The position numbers and the translations under genes were made by a program. Below, piece after piece: positions 35,957 through 45,674 of a stretch of 64,000 nucleotides of DNA (position 1 is its first letter; every line of letters starts with the position of its first letter). The stretch covers positions 2,437,395 through 2,501,394 of the forward strand of contig NZ_KB235930.1 of NCBI RefSeq assembly GCF_000332295.1, read 5' to 3'. The notes beneath the pieces are model-generated. The model saw only the letters and a program-made list of their open reading frames with translations. It was not told the DNA's origin and did no database searches. This DNA is from Fortiea contorta PCC 7126 (GTDB lineage: Bacteria > Cyanobacteriota > Cyanobacteriia > Cyanobacteriales > Nostocaceae).

Positions 35957-37375
35957 TTAGATATTGATATCAATTAGCACTTTGGCGTAGGTTAAACCTG
36001 CTACTTTTTGGCTATCTTCTTTGGTGAGGGCGATTTTGACTTCTACAACTCTGGCGTCTACATCGGCTGCAGGATCTGTATTCAGAACATCTTTTTTGCC
36101 AATTTTCCTACCAATTTCTGTGACTGTTCCTCTTAATTCCCCACCAAATGCACCATTATCACTGCTGACGGTGGCGTTTTGACCGAGACGTACTCTCCCA
36201 ATGCTGTCTTCTGCGACTTCAGCGATGACAATCATTTGGTCGGTTTGTCCAATCTCCGCAATTCCCGATTGATTGATGGCTTCTCCTGATTTGGTGTGAA
36301 TTTTTAAAACCTCGCCGTTGATGGGTGCTTTGACGTAACTTAACTTGAATTCTGCTTGGGCTTTTCTGACGATCGCGATCGCATTACTGACTTGTGCTTG
36401 CGCGATTTGCATATCTGTAGGACGCACTTCTAGAAGTCTATTGAGTTTGGCTTTTTCTTCGTCAATTTGTCTTTGTATAGTGGCTACGGTTTTGTCACGG
36501 GTGACTTTGGCTTCAATTAGCTGTTGTTCTAAAGTTGCTAGGGTTTTGACTTGGTTGGCTCTGGCTTCTGCTACTTGCTGTCTGAGGGTTGCTGTGGCTT
36601 GTCTGAGGGAAGCTTGGCTTTCTACTACTTGCTGGTTGCTGGTTTCTGCACTGAGGCGTCTTCTATCCCGTTCTTGTTGGGAAATAGCGCCTTCTTTATA
36701 CAACATCTCATAGCGTTGAGCATCGACTCTGGCGTTACGTTGTTCAGCTTGTATCCGCGAGAGTGTGGCTCGGAGAGTATCTTTTTGTCCTCGTAGTTCA
36801 GCTTCTAGCCGATTTACCCCTGCTTGTTGGGCGACTTTTTCTGCACTTAATTGAGCGGCGATCCGGGCGATCGTTGCTTGTTGCGCTGCTTTTTCTCCCC
36901 GTAACTGGGCTTGTAAGCGACCAATCACCGATGTTTGGGCTTGAATATCTCTGGGTGAACCTGCTCTAATTTGGGCTAAATTAGCACGAGCTTCTTGCAG
37001 TTTGGCTTTCGCTTCTTCCACTGCTGCGGCTTGGGTATCATGGTTATCCAAAACTGCAAGTATTTGGTTTTGCTTGACGCGATCGCCTTCTTTAATCAGA
37101 AGTTCTTGGACTCGTGAGGCTGCTTGTACCCCTCCCATAGGGGCGGATAGTTTAATGACTTCGCTACGCGGCTCTATGTGTCCTACAGCGCTGACGCTGT
37201 TGGTAACTGGCCTCATGGGTATAGACGAGGTAAGCTTCCTCAATTGCTCAACTTTGGCTGTACCCAATACACCAGCTGCGATTACTATGGGTATGGTTAC
37301 AGCAATGCTCCACCAAACCTTAGGTTGCTCAAGTGGCTGCTCTTTTAGCCTTGGCTTCTCAGTCACCCTTGACAT
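35957..37375 (-). CDS. devB: DevB-type membrane fusion protein
   Basis: Protein of 472 residues. One N-terminal membrane anchor (about 23-41) is followed by a lipoyl-like half motif (GHIEPRSEVIKLSAP), a very long Ala/Gln/Glu-rich coiled coil (about 115-325) and a beta-barrel domain with VKAPINGEVLKIHTKSGE. It is the HlyD-like adaptor that bridges DevC to the outer-membrane channel. First gene of the operon. I found no clear NtcA site (GTA-N8-TAC) within 200 bases upstream. Confidence 0.9.
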   Translation of the reverse strand: MSRVTEKPRLKEQPLEQPKVWWSIAVTIPIVIAAGVLGTAKVEQLRKLTSSIPMRPVTNSVSAVGHIEPRSEVIKLSAPMGGVQAASRVQELLIKEGDRVKQNQILAVLDNHDTQAAAVEEAKAKLQEARANLAQIRAGSPRDIQAQTSVIGRLQAQLRGEKAAQQATIARIAAQLSAEKVAQQAGVNRLEAELRGQKDTLRATLSRIQAEQRNARVDAQRYEMLYKEGAISQQERDRRRLSAETSNQQVVESQASLRQATATLRQQVAEARANQVKTLATLEQQLIEAKVTRDKTVATIQRQIDEEKAKLNRLLEVRPTDMQIAQAQVSNAIAIVRKAQAEFKLSYVKAPINGEVLKIHTKSGEAINQSGIAEIGQTDQMIVIAEVAEDSIGRVRLGQNATVSSDNGAFGGELRGTVTEIGRKIGKKDVLNTDPAADVDARVVEVKIALTKEDSQKVAGLTYAKVLIDINI

Positions 37376-38169
37376 GGTATGTTTTGCCCGTTACTCTGAA
37401 TTGTGCTGATGGAAGTAAAAAAGTGGGCGTTTTTGCAACGCCAATTGGTAATTTGTCATCCTCGCTTTTGTGCGAGAAGCAAGCTACTTAATATCAGGCT
37501 AGATTCGAGTTTGCACCAGTTGAATCTATCCGACAGATAGATAATTTCAGAGATATTGCATTACAAAGTCTCTACTCAAGGATTTGTTGCTTTTGTTAGG
37601 GATTTCCAATTTAAAAAATATTCAATTTGTAGGGTGCGTTATCGCTGAGAGTACGGCACCAAAACCATCTCTATCGGTGCATTACGGCTTGAGCCTAACG
37701 CACCCTACTGTATATTTTATTTGTTGGAAGTCCCTTAATGGAATTGGTCTTATTGCTATCAGTTTTGGAGTTTTAATGATGATTCGAGTCTACCAAAACT
37801 ATCACTAGACATGTTTATGTTGCTTGTATGTAAGTATCAAACAAAAAGAAGTTTACAAGAGTTGTGAATCATCTCAAATCAAATTCAGCAATACCAAAAA
37901 ATATCTCTCAAATACAGCTTTTCTCACATTATATTTTCCTGATATTTTTGTTCCACAGATGCACTGAATTGGTTGCTGTTATAAAGTGGGTTAAATATCT
38001 GAGGATATTTGCTGCCAAGATTTAACTGTTTAATCTTCTGGTGTTTTGTAACTCCATCAAACTCTAGTTAAATGAATTCTACATGCCTCAGTTACTAGAA
38101 AACGTAACAGAGCGTACAGATAGCGTAGATGAAGAAAATAACCCTTAACTAGTAACAAATAACCAATAA
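37376..38169. other. Intergenic region upstream of devB, with MITE-like element
   Basis: This 794-base gap contains the element at 37597-37737. The rest is AT-rich with no gene. It should hold the devB promoter, which in Anabaena can lie several hundred bases upstream. Confidence 0.5.
37597..37737. mobile_element. MITE-like nested inverted repeat
   Basis: Outer arms TTAGGGATTTCCAA (left, about 37596-37609) and TTGGAAGTCCCTTAA (right, 37724-37738) pair with few mismatches. Inner arms GTAGGGTGCGTTA (37629-37641) and TAACGCACCCTAC (37696-37708) are a perfect 13-bp inverted repeat. The ends begin with TTA and finish with TAA, as expected for TA-targeting IS630/Tc1-like elements. No coding capacity. 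Confidence 0.65.
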
Positions 38170-38763
38170 CTATTGCCAAAAATCTGTCACATCATATCCC
38201 AGTTCAGCGAGCATGTGCCGCAATAGTGGTAAGCTGAGTCCAATGACGTTACTATGACAACCTGCGATTTTTTCGACGAAGAGACTACCGAATCCTTCTA
38301 AGGCGAAGGCGCCCGCACACTTGAGGGGTTCGCCTGTGGCTACATAGGCTTGAATGGCGCGATCGCTCATTTGAGCAAAGTAAACTTTTGTTACATGAGA
38401 CTTTACTAACGTGCGGTTTTGTGCAGTGTCAATCAACACGTGACCTGTGTATAAGTCACCAATTTTACCTTGCATAATCTGCCAACGAGCGATCGCAGCA
38501 GCTGCGTCTATTGGTTTACCATGAATCTCACCATTCAACGCCAAAACAGAATCACAACCCATAATTAAAGCCGATGGAAACTTTGGTGCTACAGTTTCGG
38601 CTTTATGTTGGGCTAGAGTTTGCACCAATTGACTAGGCTCATCTATTTGGATTTGCGACTCATCAAAGTCACTAGGATAAACTATCGGCTCAATACCAAC
38701 AGTTTGCAGCAATCGGCGTCGTGCTGGGGAAGCGGATGCAAGTACAAAGGGTGGAATACCCAT
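38170..38763 (-). CDS. maf: Maf-family nucleoside triphosphate pyrophosphatase
   Basis: 197 residues from the ATG at 38763, giving the classic Maf start [20 protein letters not shown]; the longer frame to 38814 adds an unlikely hydrophobic leader. Other motifs are [14 protein letters not shown] and YTGHVLI. Maf proteins hydrolyse non-canonical or modified NTPs such as m5UTP or dTTP/UTP and keep them out of nucleic acids. Downstream of the CyanoP gene on the same strand with an 86-base gap. Confidence 0.92.
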   Translation of the reverse strand: MGIPPFVLASASPARRRLLQTVGIEPIVYPSDFDESQIQIDEPSQLVQTLAQHKAETVAPKFPSALIMGCDSVLALNGEIHGKPIDAAAAIARWQIMQGKIGDLYTGHVLIDTAQNRTLVKSHVTKVYFAQMSDRAIQAYVATGEPLKCAGAFALEGFGSLFVEKIAGCHSNVIGLSLPLLRHMLAELGYDVTDFWQ

Positions 38764-38849
38764 AATCAGGGAGATGAGGTAGATGAGGGAAATGGGGCGT
38801 GGGGAAGATACCAATTACCTATTCTTGATTCCCCACACTCTATTTTTAA

Positions 38850-39395
38850 TTAATACACAGAAAACGAAGTTACCGCCTGATCAATCATTGGTTTTACTTT
38901 TTGCCAACGTCTTTCAGGAATAGAGGCGTTGAAGGTAAAAAGTTTACCACGGCTAACGGCGACACTGGCCACGTTGTGCCGTTGTTGCTTATTGGGGAGT
39001 TTAACTAAATACTCTAATATGTAGTATTTTTTACTTTCAACTTCCCGCTCTAAAGCATTGACTAACTCAGCTGTCCGACCTGAGTTAGCGGGAGCAAGAG
39101 CCACCTTTCCCAATTTATATCCAACTTCTGTAGGTGTCCCCAATTCTGCCAAAGTTTTATCCTCAGGAACCGGACTAATTACCACAGAGACATTTTCGCT
39201 GACTTCGATTAAGTCATGGAACACCACGTTAGGGCCGTTAGCAACTTTAACTTGCACCCAGCCATTAGGATATAAGAACTGATAGCCATCAGTAGTGTTT
39301 ACAAAGCTTTTAAGTCCAGCAGCAAACGCTACATCAATATTACTGAGGCTGAAACTCAATACTAGTAGCCAAATCAATACAATTCGTTTCCACAT
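38850..39395 (-). CDS. CyanoP (PsbP-like photosystem II assembly protein)
   Basis: Protein of 181 residues. A signal peptide covers about 1-25 (ending VAFA-A), and the mature PsbP fold starts GLKSFVNTTDGYQFLYPNGW and ends VTSFSVY. CyanoP binds early photosystem II assembly complexes on the lumen side of thylakoids. In Synechocystis it is a lipoprotein with a lipobox Cys; here no Cys follows the signal peptide, so it should be released as a soluble lumen protein. It lies downstream of psbA, separated by the psbA terminator. Confidence 0.9.
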   Translation of the reverse strand: MWKRIVLIWLLVLSFSLSNIDVAFAAGLKSFVNTTDGYQFLYPNGWVQVKVANGPNVVFHDLIEVSENVSVVISPVPEDKTLAELGTPTEVGYKLGKVALAPANSGRTAELVNALEREVESKKYYILEYLVKLPNKQQRHNVASVAVSRGKLFTFNASIPERRWQKVKPMIDQAVTSFSVY

Positions 39396-39516
39396 TTCTA
39401 CAGATTCCTTTAGGCTGGAAGCAACATCAGGTAAGCTTCTGATCTCGTTTTTATTGTCCCACCAACAGGTGCGCTACGGAAGGTTTACATGCAATTCTCT
39501 ACTACCCAAACAGCAC

Positions 39517-39551
39517 AAAAAAGCACCCTCCGTATGTGGAGGGCGCTTTTT
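39517..39551 (-). terminator. Rho-independent terminator of psbA
   Basis: A run of A, then GCACCCTCC (39523-39531), loop, GGAGGGCGC and a T run form a hairpin with A and T flanks on both sides. On the minus strand it lies about 25 bases after the psbA stop. It can fold either way, but no plus-strand gene needs it. Confidence 0.85.
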
Positions 39552-39575
39552 GTTCAGCTAAAACTGAGTCGAGAA

Positions 39576-40658
39576 TTAACCGTTGATAGCAGGAGCGCTG
39601 ATAGCAACAGGCGCTACATCACCAGCAGCCAAGTCTAGAGGGAAGTTGTGAGCGTTGCGCTCGTGCATTACTTCCATACCCAAGTTAGCGCGGTTGATCA
39701 CGTCAGCCCAGGTACTGATGACACGACCTTGTGAGTCGATGACTGATTGGTTGAAGTTGAATCCGTTCAAGTTGAACGCCATTGTGCTGACGCCCAATGC
39801 TGTGAACCAAATACCAACTACTGGCCATGCTGCTAGCAAGAAGTGCAGTGAACGGCTGTTGTTGAATGAAGCGTATTGGAATATCAAACGACCGAAGTAG
39901 CCGTGGGCTGCAACGATGTTGTAGGTTTCTTCTTCTTGTCCGAACTTGTAACCGTAGTTCAATGATTCGGTTTCGGTGGTTTCACGAACTAAGGAAGATG
40001 TTACCAAACTTCCGTGCATTGCCGAGAACAGTGAACCGCCGAATACACCTGCTACTCCCAACATGTGGAAGGGGTGCATCAAGATGTTGTGCTCTGCTTG
40101 GAACACGATCATGAAGTTGAATGTGCCGGAGATACCCAAAGGCATACCGTCAGAGAATGATCCTTGACCAATTGGGTAGATCAAGAATACTGCTGCTGCT
40201 GACGCCAAAGGTGCTGAGTATGCTACGCAGATCCAAGGACGCATTCCTAAGCGGTAGGATAATTCCCACTGACGGCCTAGGTAGCAAGCACATCCGATCA
40301 AGAAGTGGAATACTACCAATTGGTAAGGACCACCGTTGTACAACCACTCATCTAAGGATGCTGCTTCCCATATTGGATAGAAGTGCAAGCCGATGGCGTT
40401 GGAGGAAGGCACTACTGCGCCGGAGATGATGTTGTTTCCGTAGATCAATGAACCTGCTACTGGTTCACGAATACCATCGATGTCTACTGGGGGTGCAGCG
40501 ATGAAGGCGATGGTGAAGCATACTGTGGCAGCTAGCAAGGTGGGGATCATGAGTATACCGAACCAACCTACATAAATGCGGTTTTCGGTGCTGGTGATCC
40601 ACTCGCAAAACTTGCCCCATACGTTAGCGCTTGAGCGCTGTTGTAAGGTTGTTGTCAT
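39576..40658 (-). CDS. psbA: Photosystem II D1 protein
   Basis: Protein of 360 residues, full length for D1. Residue 130 is Gln (YLGRQWELS), the form found in the standard low-light D1:1 type rather than the Glu of high-light D1:2. The Mn-cluster ligands near the C terminus (His332, Glu333, His337, Asp342 and Ala344) are present in the [18 protein letters not shown] block. The C-terminal extension after Ala344 is 16 residues and is removed by CtpA. D1 binds the special-pair chlorophylls and QB. Cyanobacteria usually have several psbA copies; only one is here. Confidence 0.97.
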   Translation of the reverse strand: MTTTLQQRSSANVWGKFCEWITSTENRIYVGWFGILMIPTLLAATVCFTIAFIAAPPVDIDGIREPVAGSLIYGNNIISGAVVPSSNAIGLHFYPIWEAASLDEWLYNGGPYQLVVFHFLIGCACYLGRQWELSYRLGMRPWICVAYSAPLASAAAVFLIYPIGQGSFSDGMPLGISGTFNFMIVFQAEHNILMHPFHMLGVAGVFGGSLFSAMHGSLVTSSLVRETTETESLNYGYKFGQEEETYNIVAAHGYFGRLIFQYASFNNSRSLHFLLAAWPVVGIWFTALGVSTMAFNLNGFNFNQSVIDSQGRVISTWADVINRANLGMEVMHERNAHNFPLDLAAGDVAPVAISAPAING

Positions 40659-40889
40659 TGTTTTATGAGTGCTATTACTTATTTAAAAATGAATCAGGAG
40701 AAATTACTTTCTTACCTGCATGAGTAAACTTTACATGACTTTACGTTAAATAAATTATTGATTTTTTTATTTATTTCTCAGAATTCATTATATTTACTTA
40801 TGTTTAAGCTGAAGGTCTAAGTGTTACAAGCGATCGCCTTTACACAGTGATATGGCGATGCGTGTAAACACGGAGAATTGACAAGTCAA

Positions 40890-42389
40890 CTAAAAATCAA
40901 AGTAAATGTAAGGCAAACCACCTTCAGGCGCTAATAACCAGACAGCGTAGAGAAACAGGGGAACAAAAACCAACTTGAGGTGCCAGTTGAATTGCAACTG
41001 CAGCTTACTGTTAAGGAAATAGAGTATGGCCATGAAAATAGCTAAGGTGACTAACATCCAAGCCATTTGGTACTGGCTGACGTTAAGCACTTCTACATAA
41101 ACCTTTTGCGCGAATTGCGGATCAGCACTTCGACCCCAGAGGTGCTGAAATACCCAAGAAGAATTTTGCAGATTTGGGAGACGAAACCAAATCCAAGAGG
41201 TAAAAACCATCAATTGAGTCAAAAACCAAGCGAAGACAATACCTAGAGGATTTTGCCAAAAATGTTCTAGAATTTCAAAGCGATCGCTAATCGTATCTGT
41301 TAGCCGATGTATCACCAAAGCTAACCCGTGGAATAAGCCCCAAACAATAAAGCCCCAAGCTGATCCGTGCCACACACCAGCAATGAGCATGACAGTCAGT
41401 AAATTCCAGCAGGTGCGCCCCAAACCGCGACGGGAACCACCCAAAGGAAAGTAAATATAATTACGTAACCAATCTCCAAGCGTCATGTGCCAGCGCCGCC
41501 AAAAATCAGCAATACTGGTACTGAAGTAAGGAAAATAAAAGTTTTCTGGCAAAACTAAGCCGAACAGCAAAGCACTACCACGGGCAATATCTACGTAACC
41601 GTTGAAGTCAAAATATAGCTGTAAGCCGTAGGCGAAGGTAGCTAACCACATATCCACACTTCCCGCCCACTGTAAATTACCAAAACATAAATCTACAAAA
41701 ATTCCTAGATGGTCTGCTAAAATTGCTTTTTTAACTGCACCTCTAGCAATTAGCCATAGCCCTTCTGTAGCTTTATCGATAGTGGGTAACTGTAGAGTAT
41801 TGAATTGAGTTGCTAGGTTGTGATAGCGAGTAATTGGCCCGGAAATCAGTTTGGCAAAAAATAGTTTGTAGGTGGCAAATTTAAGAAATTGGTCAGTAGC
41901 AGGAGCGCCACGATAGACATCTATTAAATAAGAAATACATTCAAAAGTAAAAAAAGAAATACCTAACGGAGCGATTAATTTAAAGGGAGTAGTTGGCGGT
42001 TCTGGGGAGAAATTGGCAGCAATATTTAAGAGATGATGAAAATATTTGAAACTGAGTAACAGGCAAACATTAATAATTACACCTAGCCACAAAAGCTTTA
42101 GCCGTCGGAGATTCCAGTCAACTTGAGCAAACTGCCATTCTTCGTTAGAAATTCGCCAGTTAAGATTATGTTCTCCTGGTGAAGTGTTTTTGCCAATTTC
42201 CAGTCCTAGGCGAAAATTAATAAAAGTCAGTGCCAATAGCAACGGTAAAAACTGAATTTGTAGAGATGCATAGAATATCAAACTAGCAATCAACAGTATC
42301 CACCACCGCAACTTTTGTTGTGCAACAGACCAATAAATTATTAATACAGTTAGCAAAAATAGCCCATATACAATTGATATGAAGTTCAT
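40890..42389 (-). CDS. MBOAT-family membrane O-acyltransferase (AlgI-like)
   Basis: Protein of 499 residues with about ten membrane segments. Motifs are PLGISFFTFECISYLIDVYRG, the IADFWRRWHMTLGDWLRNYI block, PLGGSRRG and GVWHGSAWGFIVWGLFHG with the catalytic His. It resembles AlgI and DltB-type transferases that pass acyl groups across the membrane to polysaccharides or other envelope polymers. No partner AlgX/AlgJ-like SGNH gene is adjacent, so the acceptor is unknown. Confidence 0.88.
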   Translation of the reverse strand: MNFISIVYGLFLLTVLIIYWSVAQQKLRWWILLIASLIFYASLQIQFLPLLLALTFINFRLGLEIGKNTSPGEHNLNWRISNEEWQFAQVDWNLRRLKLLWLGVIINVCLLLSFKYFHHLLNIAANFSPEPPTTPFKLIAPLGISFFTFECISYLIDVYRGAPATDQFLKFATYKLFFAKLISGPITRYHNLATQFNTLQLPTIDKATEGLWLIARGAVKKAILADHLGIFVDLCFGNLQWAGSVDMWLATFAYGLQLYFDFNGYVDIARGSALLFGLVLPENFYFPYFSTSIADFWRRWHMTLGDWLRNYIYFPLGGSRRGLGRTCWNLLTVMLIAGVWHGSAWGFIVWGLFHGLALVIHRLTDTISDRFEILEHFWQNPLGIVFAWFLTQLMVFTSWIWFRLPNLQNSSWVFQHLWGRSADPQFAQKVYVEVLNVSQYQMAWMLVTLAIFMAILYFLNSKLQLQFNWHLKLVFVPLFLYAVWLLAPEGGLPYIYFDF

Positions 42390-42413
42390 CGGTTATTTGT
42401 TATTTGTCGTTCT

Positions 42414-42462
42414 GACAAAGTTCTGAGCGTCGGCTGGCGGCGAGCGAACTTTGCACTTTGTC
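42414..42462. repeat. Nested inverted repeat
   Basis: GACAAAG (42414-42420) pairs with CTTTGTC (42456-42462), and CAAAGTTC (42416-42423) could alternatively pair with GAACTTTG (42446-42453). It is a small hairpin between two minus-strand genes, possibly the terminator of thiO/thiG or a dispersed repeat. Confidence 0.5.
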
Positions 42463-42604
42463 ATTTGTTATTTGTAATGAGTAAAAGGTCGAGAGTCAAG
42501 AGCCTGGGAAGTAGGAACTAAAGACTGGGGATAATTGCACATTGAGGCGGCGCAAACTGTATGTACGCGGCGTCGGCGGCGGATTGATGATCATGCCCCA
42601 TGCC

Positions 42605-44542
42605 CTAATTATGAATCGTGCCTGTAAGAGGTGAGCTAGGGCTAGCGTAGTCTTTAATTGGCATTCTACCGGCTAGATATGCTAGACGGCCGGCGACTGT
42701 GGCCAGATTCATTGCTTGTGCCATGGCGGCTGGATTTTGAGAAAGAGCGATCGCACTATTAATCAATAAAGCATCTGCTCCTAATTCCATCGCCTGGGCT
42801 GCTTCTGAGGGTGCGCCAATGCCGGCATCTACGACTACGGGTATGTGAGCATTTTCGATAATAATTTGAATGTTGGCGGTTGTTTTTAGCCCTTGTCCGG
42901 AACCGATGGGGGAGGCTAGGGGCATAACTGTTGCACAGCCCGCCTCTTCTAAACGCTTGGCTAGCATGGGGTCGGCGTTAATATAGGGCAATACAGCAAA
43001 ACCTTCTTTCACCAGTTGTTCAGCGGCTTGCAGTGTGCCAATCGGATCAGGAAGTAAATATTTAGCATCTGGTATAACTTCTAGCTTGACAAAATTGTTA
43101 TCTTCCTGTCCTAAAAGTTTTGCCATTTCTCGACCCAAACGAGCGACGCGAATCGCTTCTTCTGCGGTTTGACAACCTGCAGTGTTGGGTAACATCCAGA
43201 TTTTCTGCCAGTCTAGTGCTTCGGCTAACCCTTCATGTCCGGGTGCTTTGGTCTGGACTCTTCGCACGGCGACGGTGACGATTTGACAACCGCTGCTAAT
43301 GATACTTTGCTGCATTTGTGCCATGGTGCGATATTTCCCAGTTCCTGTCATTAAACGGGATTGGAAGGTTTTACCGGCAATGATCAGCGGGGAATCTTGC
43401 AGCGGAGTGTCTTCAATTTTATTTGTAGAAAAATTGGCAGAATGGGTCAGCATGGGGGTGGGGGCAGATGGTTTCGCTAGTAAGCGAGAGTAATGGAAAT
43501 GAGCGAGTAGGGGGTCTGATTTTTGCTCCCAAATCAAATCCGCAATCAATGTTGCTGTGATGGGTGCTAGCAAAATGCCGTTGCGATAATGTCCTGTGGC
43601 TAGGGTTAAATTTTCACAGTGGCTGCGTCCCAAAATGGGTAACTCGTCAGGAGTAGCAGGGCGAAACCCCCACCAAAAATCTTGAATCGGGTAATTCTGT
43701 AATTGAGGATAAAGGCGGATAGCTCTGGCTAATAGTGCTTGAATGCCGGCTGGGGTATTGTGGGGGGTGAAGCCGACATCCTCGCTGGTGGCGCCAATGA
43801 TAATTGAACGGCTCTGCCTCGGTACGATATAAATATCTTGACCAAATAAAACTCTTTTTAAGGGTAATTCCGAGATAAAATCCGGTACTTGCAAACTTAA
43901 CATCTGCCCTTTTTTAGGGCGCACGGGGAGGGGTAATAGTTCATTTGACCAAGCCCCCGTAGCGAGAACGTAATGTGCGGCGCTGACTGTGCCGGTGTTA
44001 GTTTGCACACCGACTACTTTTCCTTGCTGCTGGACGATAGCGGTGACGCTGATGTTGACTTTAATTTCTACGCCGAGGGATTCTGCTGCTGTCCATAAAG
44101 TCTGGATGAGAGCGCGAGGCTCGACTTGGGCGTCTTCTGGATACCACCAGCCACCAACTACTTCTGCTCCTAGTCCTGGCTGATATTGATGAATGGCGTT
44201 TTTGTCTAACCAATAGGTGGGGGATGAGGAGGATCTGTTTTCCCCGTCTCCAAAGACTGGTGCTAAAATCCCACAGGGCCAGTAGCCGGTGGTTGCGCCG
44301 GTGATGGCTTCGAGTTTTTGTGTCCAGTCTAGATATAAAGAACGCGATCGCCAACACAAATCACCCATAGCCTCGCTCTTGATATTTTCGGCATCTGGTG
44401 CCAGCATACCAGCGGCGGCGTGGGTGGCGGCGGCGGGGAAATCACGGCAAAGCACGGTGACGTTTGCCCCGCGCAGTTTGAGTTCCACGGCGATCGCTAA
44501 ACCAATTACGCCGCCACCAATAATTAAAACGTCACTAGCCAT
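42605..44542 (-). CDS. thiO/thiG: Bifunctional glycine oxidase ThiO / thiazole synthase ThiG fusion
   Basis: Protein of 645 residues. Residues 1 to about 360 are an FAD-dependent amino-acid oxidase: an N-terminal [17 protein letters not shown] dinucleotide fold, a GQDIYIVPR block and [15 protein letters not shown]. Residues about 385-640 are Thi[31 protein letters not shown] with the Schiff-base Lys, and [19 protein letters not shown]. ThiO makes dehydroglycine and ThiG builds the thiazole of thiamin, so the fusion can channel the unstable imine. This fusion is known in cyanobacteria. I see no TPP riboswitch upstream. Confidence 0.95.
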   Translation of the reverse strand: MASDVLIIGGGVIGLAIAVELKLRGANVTVLCRDFPAAATHAAAGMLAPDAENIKSEAMGDLCWRSRSLYLDWTQKLEAITGATTGYWPCGILAPVFGDGENRSSSSPTYWLDKNAIHQYQPGLGAEVVGGWWYPEDAQVEPRALIQTLWTAAESLGVEIKVNISVTAIVQQQGKVVGVQTNTGTVSAAHYVLATGAWSNELLPLPVRPKKGQMLSLQVPDFISELPLKRVLFGQDIYIVPRQSRSIIIGATSEDVGFTPHNTPAGIQALLARAIRLYPQLQNYPIQDFWWGFRPATPDELPILGRSHCENLTLATGHYRNGILLAPITATLIADLIWEQKSDPLLAHFHYSRLLAKPSAPTPMLTHSANFSTNKIEDTPLQDSPLIIAGKTFQSRLMTGTGKYRTMAQMQQSIISSGCQIVTVAVRRVQTKAPGHEGLAEALDWQKIWMLPNTAGCQTAEEAIRVARLGREMAKLLGQEDNNFVKLEVIPDAKYLLPDPIGTLQAAEQLVKEGFAVLPYINADPMLAKRLEEAGCATVMPLASPIGSGQGLKTTANIQIIIENAHIPVVVDAGIGAPSEAAQAMELGADALLINSAIALSQNPAAMAQAMNLATVAGRLAYLAGRMPIKDYASPSSPLTGTIHN

Positions 44543-44742
44543 TAGTCATTAGTCGTTGATCACTAGTCATATATCATTAGTAACTTAAGTTGGTAGCTGA
44601 GAGCGGGTGGAGTTTTGGCAATCGGTAGTTGGCAATAGCACATAATTGATGATTTATTACCAACCCTGATGCTGCAACCGTGGCAACTTAAGGGTCGTAC
44701 ATAACTAATAACTTATAACCAATAACTGACAACTAACAACTC

Positions 44743-45117
44743 TTACCACAAAGCACGAATCGGCTGGTTTTCTGCTGAACCCGCTTCGTTGGCGGGTGAT
44801 TGGGAATCTCCGGCTTGTGCATTAAGAGATTGGCTTTCTGTAGAATTGGCATCGGCGCTATTTTCGCTATCGGGGATTGAGTCCTCTCTAATGGAAGTGT
44901 TATTTTGAGCTACACTGCGGTTTTCATCGCCAGAACGATTATTTCTGCCAGCTGCCGTGCTATTAACATTAATATTAGCTGGAAGGACTTTTGATGTTTT
45001 CCCACCGTTAGGAACGCTGGCACTTTGTCCGCCCATCGGAAAGTTGATGCCGAGTAATGTACCCAGCAAAATCGCCAAGCCACCAGCCATGAGAATTAGC
45101 GGTGTCCATCTACCCAT
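44743..45117 (-). CDS. Small membrane protein with low-complexity tail
   Basis: Protein of 124 residues. One membrane segment (about 6-25, with small residues and Gly) is followed by a Ser, Asn, Glu and Gln-rich disordered tail. I do not recognise a family; the tail may extend into the periplasm or lumen. A SD-like GGAG lies shortly before the ATG. Confidence 0.5.
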   Translation of the reverse strand: MGRWTPLILMAGGLAILLGTLLGINFPMGGQSASVPNGGKTSKVLPANINVNSTAAGRNNRSGDENRSVAQNNTSIREDSIPDSENSADANSTESQSLNAQAGDSQSPANEAGSAENQPIRALW

Positions 45118-45211
45118 CTTGATTTACTCCTTGATTAACCTTTTGGTGTCCACTCTATTTGAGAATCTGCCAAAATCCATGAAAACTTGTCGCTCTCACA
45201 TTGCCCAATCT

Positions 45212-45598
45212 TCAGTTTGACAAGCTAAACGCACGACTGTTGTAGGAAAATGGGAAAAGAAGTGTCTGCTGCGCTTTGTGAAGCCAACTCGCTGCTGATA
45301 CTTCATTTTCTACCTCAACCGCGCTCTGATGATAGCTGCCAATTAGGCGGCGTTTGATTGCCTCAGCACCGCCATTGTAGAGGTCAGTACTGGTCTGCGG
45401 CAAAGTTTTTCGTAAGTAGGTACTAGCAACATGCGTACACACCCACCACCAAGCTTTGTGAGCTTTGCACCCCTGTAAATGGATGTCAACTTGCTCAATG
45501 CTAGGTTTGGAGCTAGGATATGCTACGCCATGTCTGACGACTAGTTGTTTTGCGCCTACGCACTCAATTGTTTTACCTTGAGCTAGTACTTTGGGCAT
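45212..45598 (-). CDS. Hypothetical protein
   Basis: Protein of 128 residues, with no signal peptide or membrane segment. It is rich in Ser, Ala and Gln, has three consecutive Trp near residue 50 (AHKAWWWVCTHVAS), and an aligned Cys pair. I do not recognise it. It is divergent from cimA with 76 bases between starts, so the two may share a control region. Confidence 0.5.
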   Translation of the reverse strand: MPKVLAQGKTIECVGAKQLVVRHGVAYPSSKPSIEQVDIHLQGCKAHKAWWWVCTHVASTYLRKTLPQTSTDLYNGGAEAIKRRLIGSYHQSAVEVENEVSAASWLHKAQQTLLFPFSYNSRAFSLSN

Positions 45599-45674
45599 GT
45601 TTTAGATTACCAAACTGGCTTTTTGTTGTATATTGGCACATTGCCATAAAAGTTGTCTCGAAGGTCTTAGTCTC

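Noticed and set aside
36345-37409. Long plus-strand open frames opposite devB
   Set aside because: They are mirror frames of the Ala/Gln-rich coiled-coil coding region and have no ribosome sites or family resemblance.
37376-37600. NtcA site upstream of devB
   Set aside because: No GTA-N8-TAC with a suitable -10 box was found; known devB control sites can lie further upstream, so absence here is not decisive.
39655-40429. Plus-strand open frames opposite psbA
   Set aside because: Antisense frames of a strongly codon-biased gene; Arg/Ser/Leu-rich nonsense.
44543-44742. TPP riboswitch upstream of thiO/thiG
   Set aside because: A CTGAGAGCGGGTGG-like string is on the wrong strand and lacks the other conserved THI-box parts; no P1-P5 arrangement could be built.
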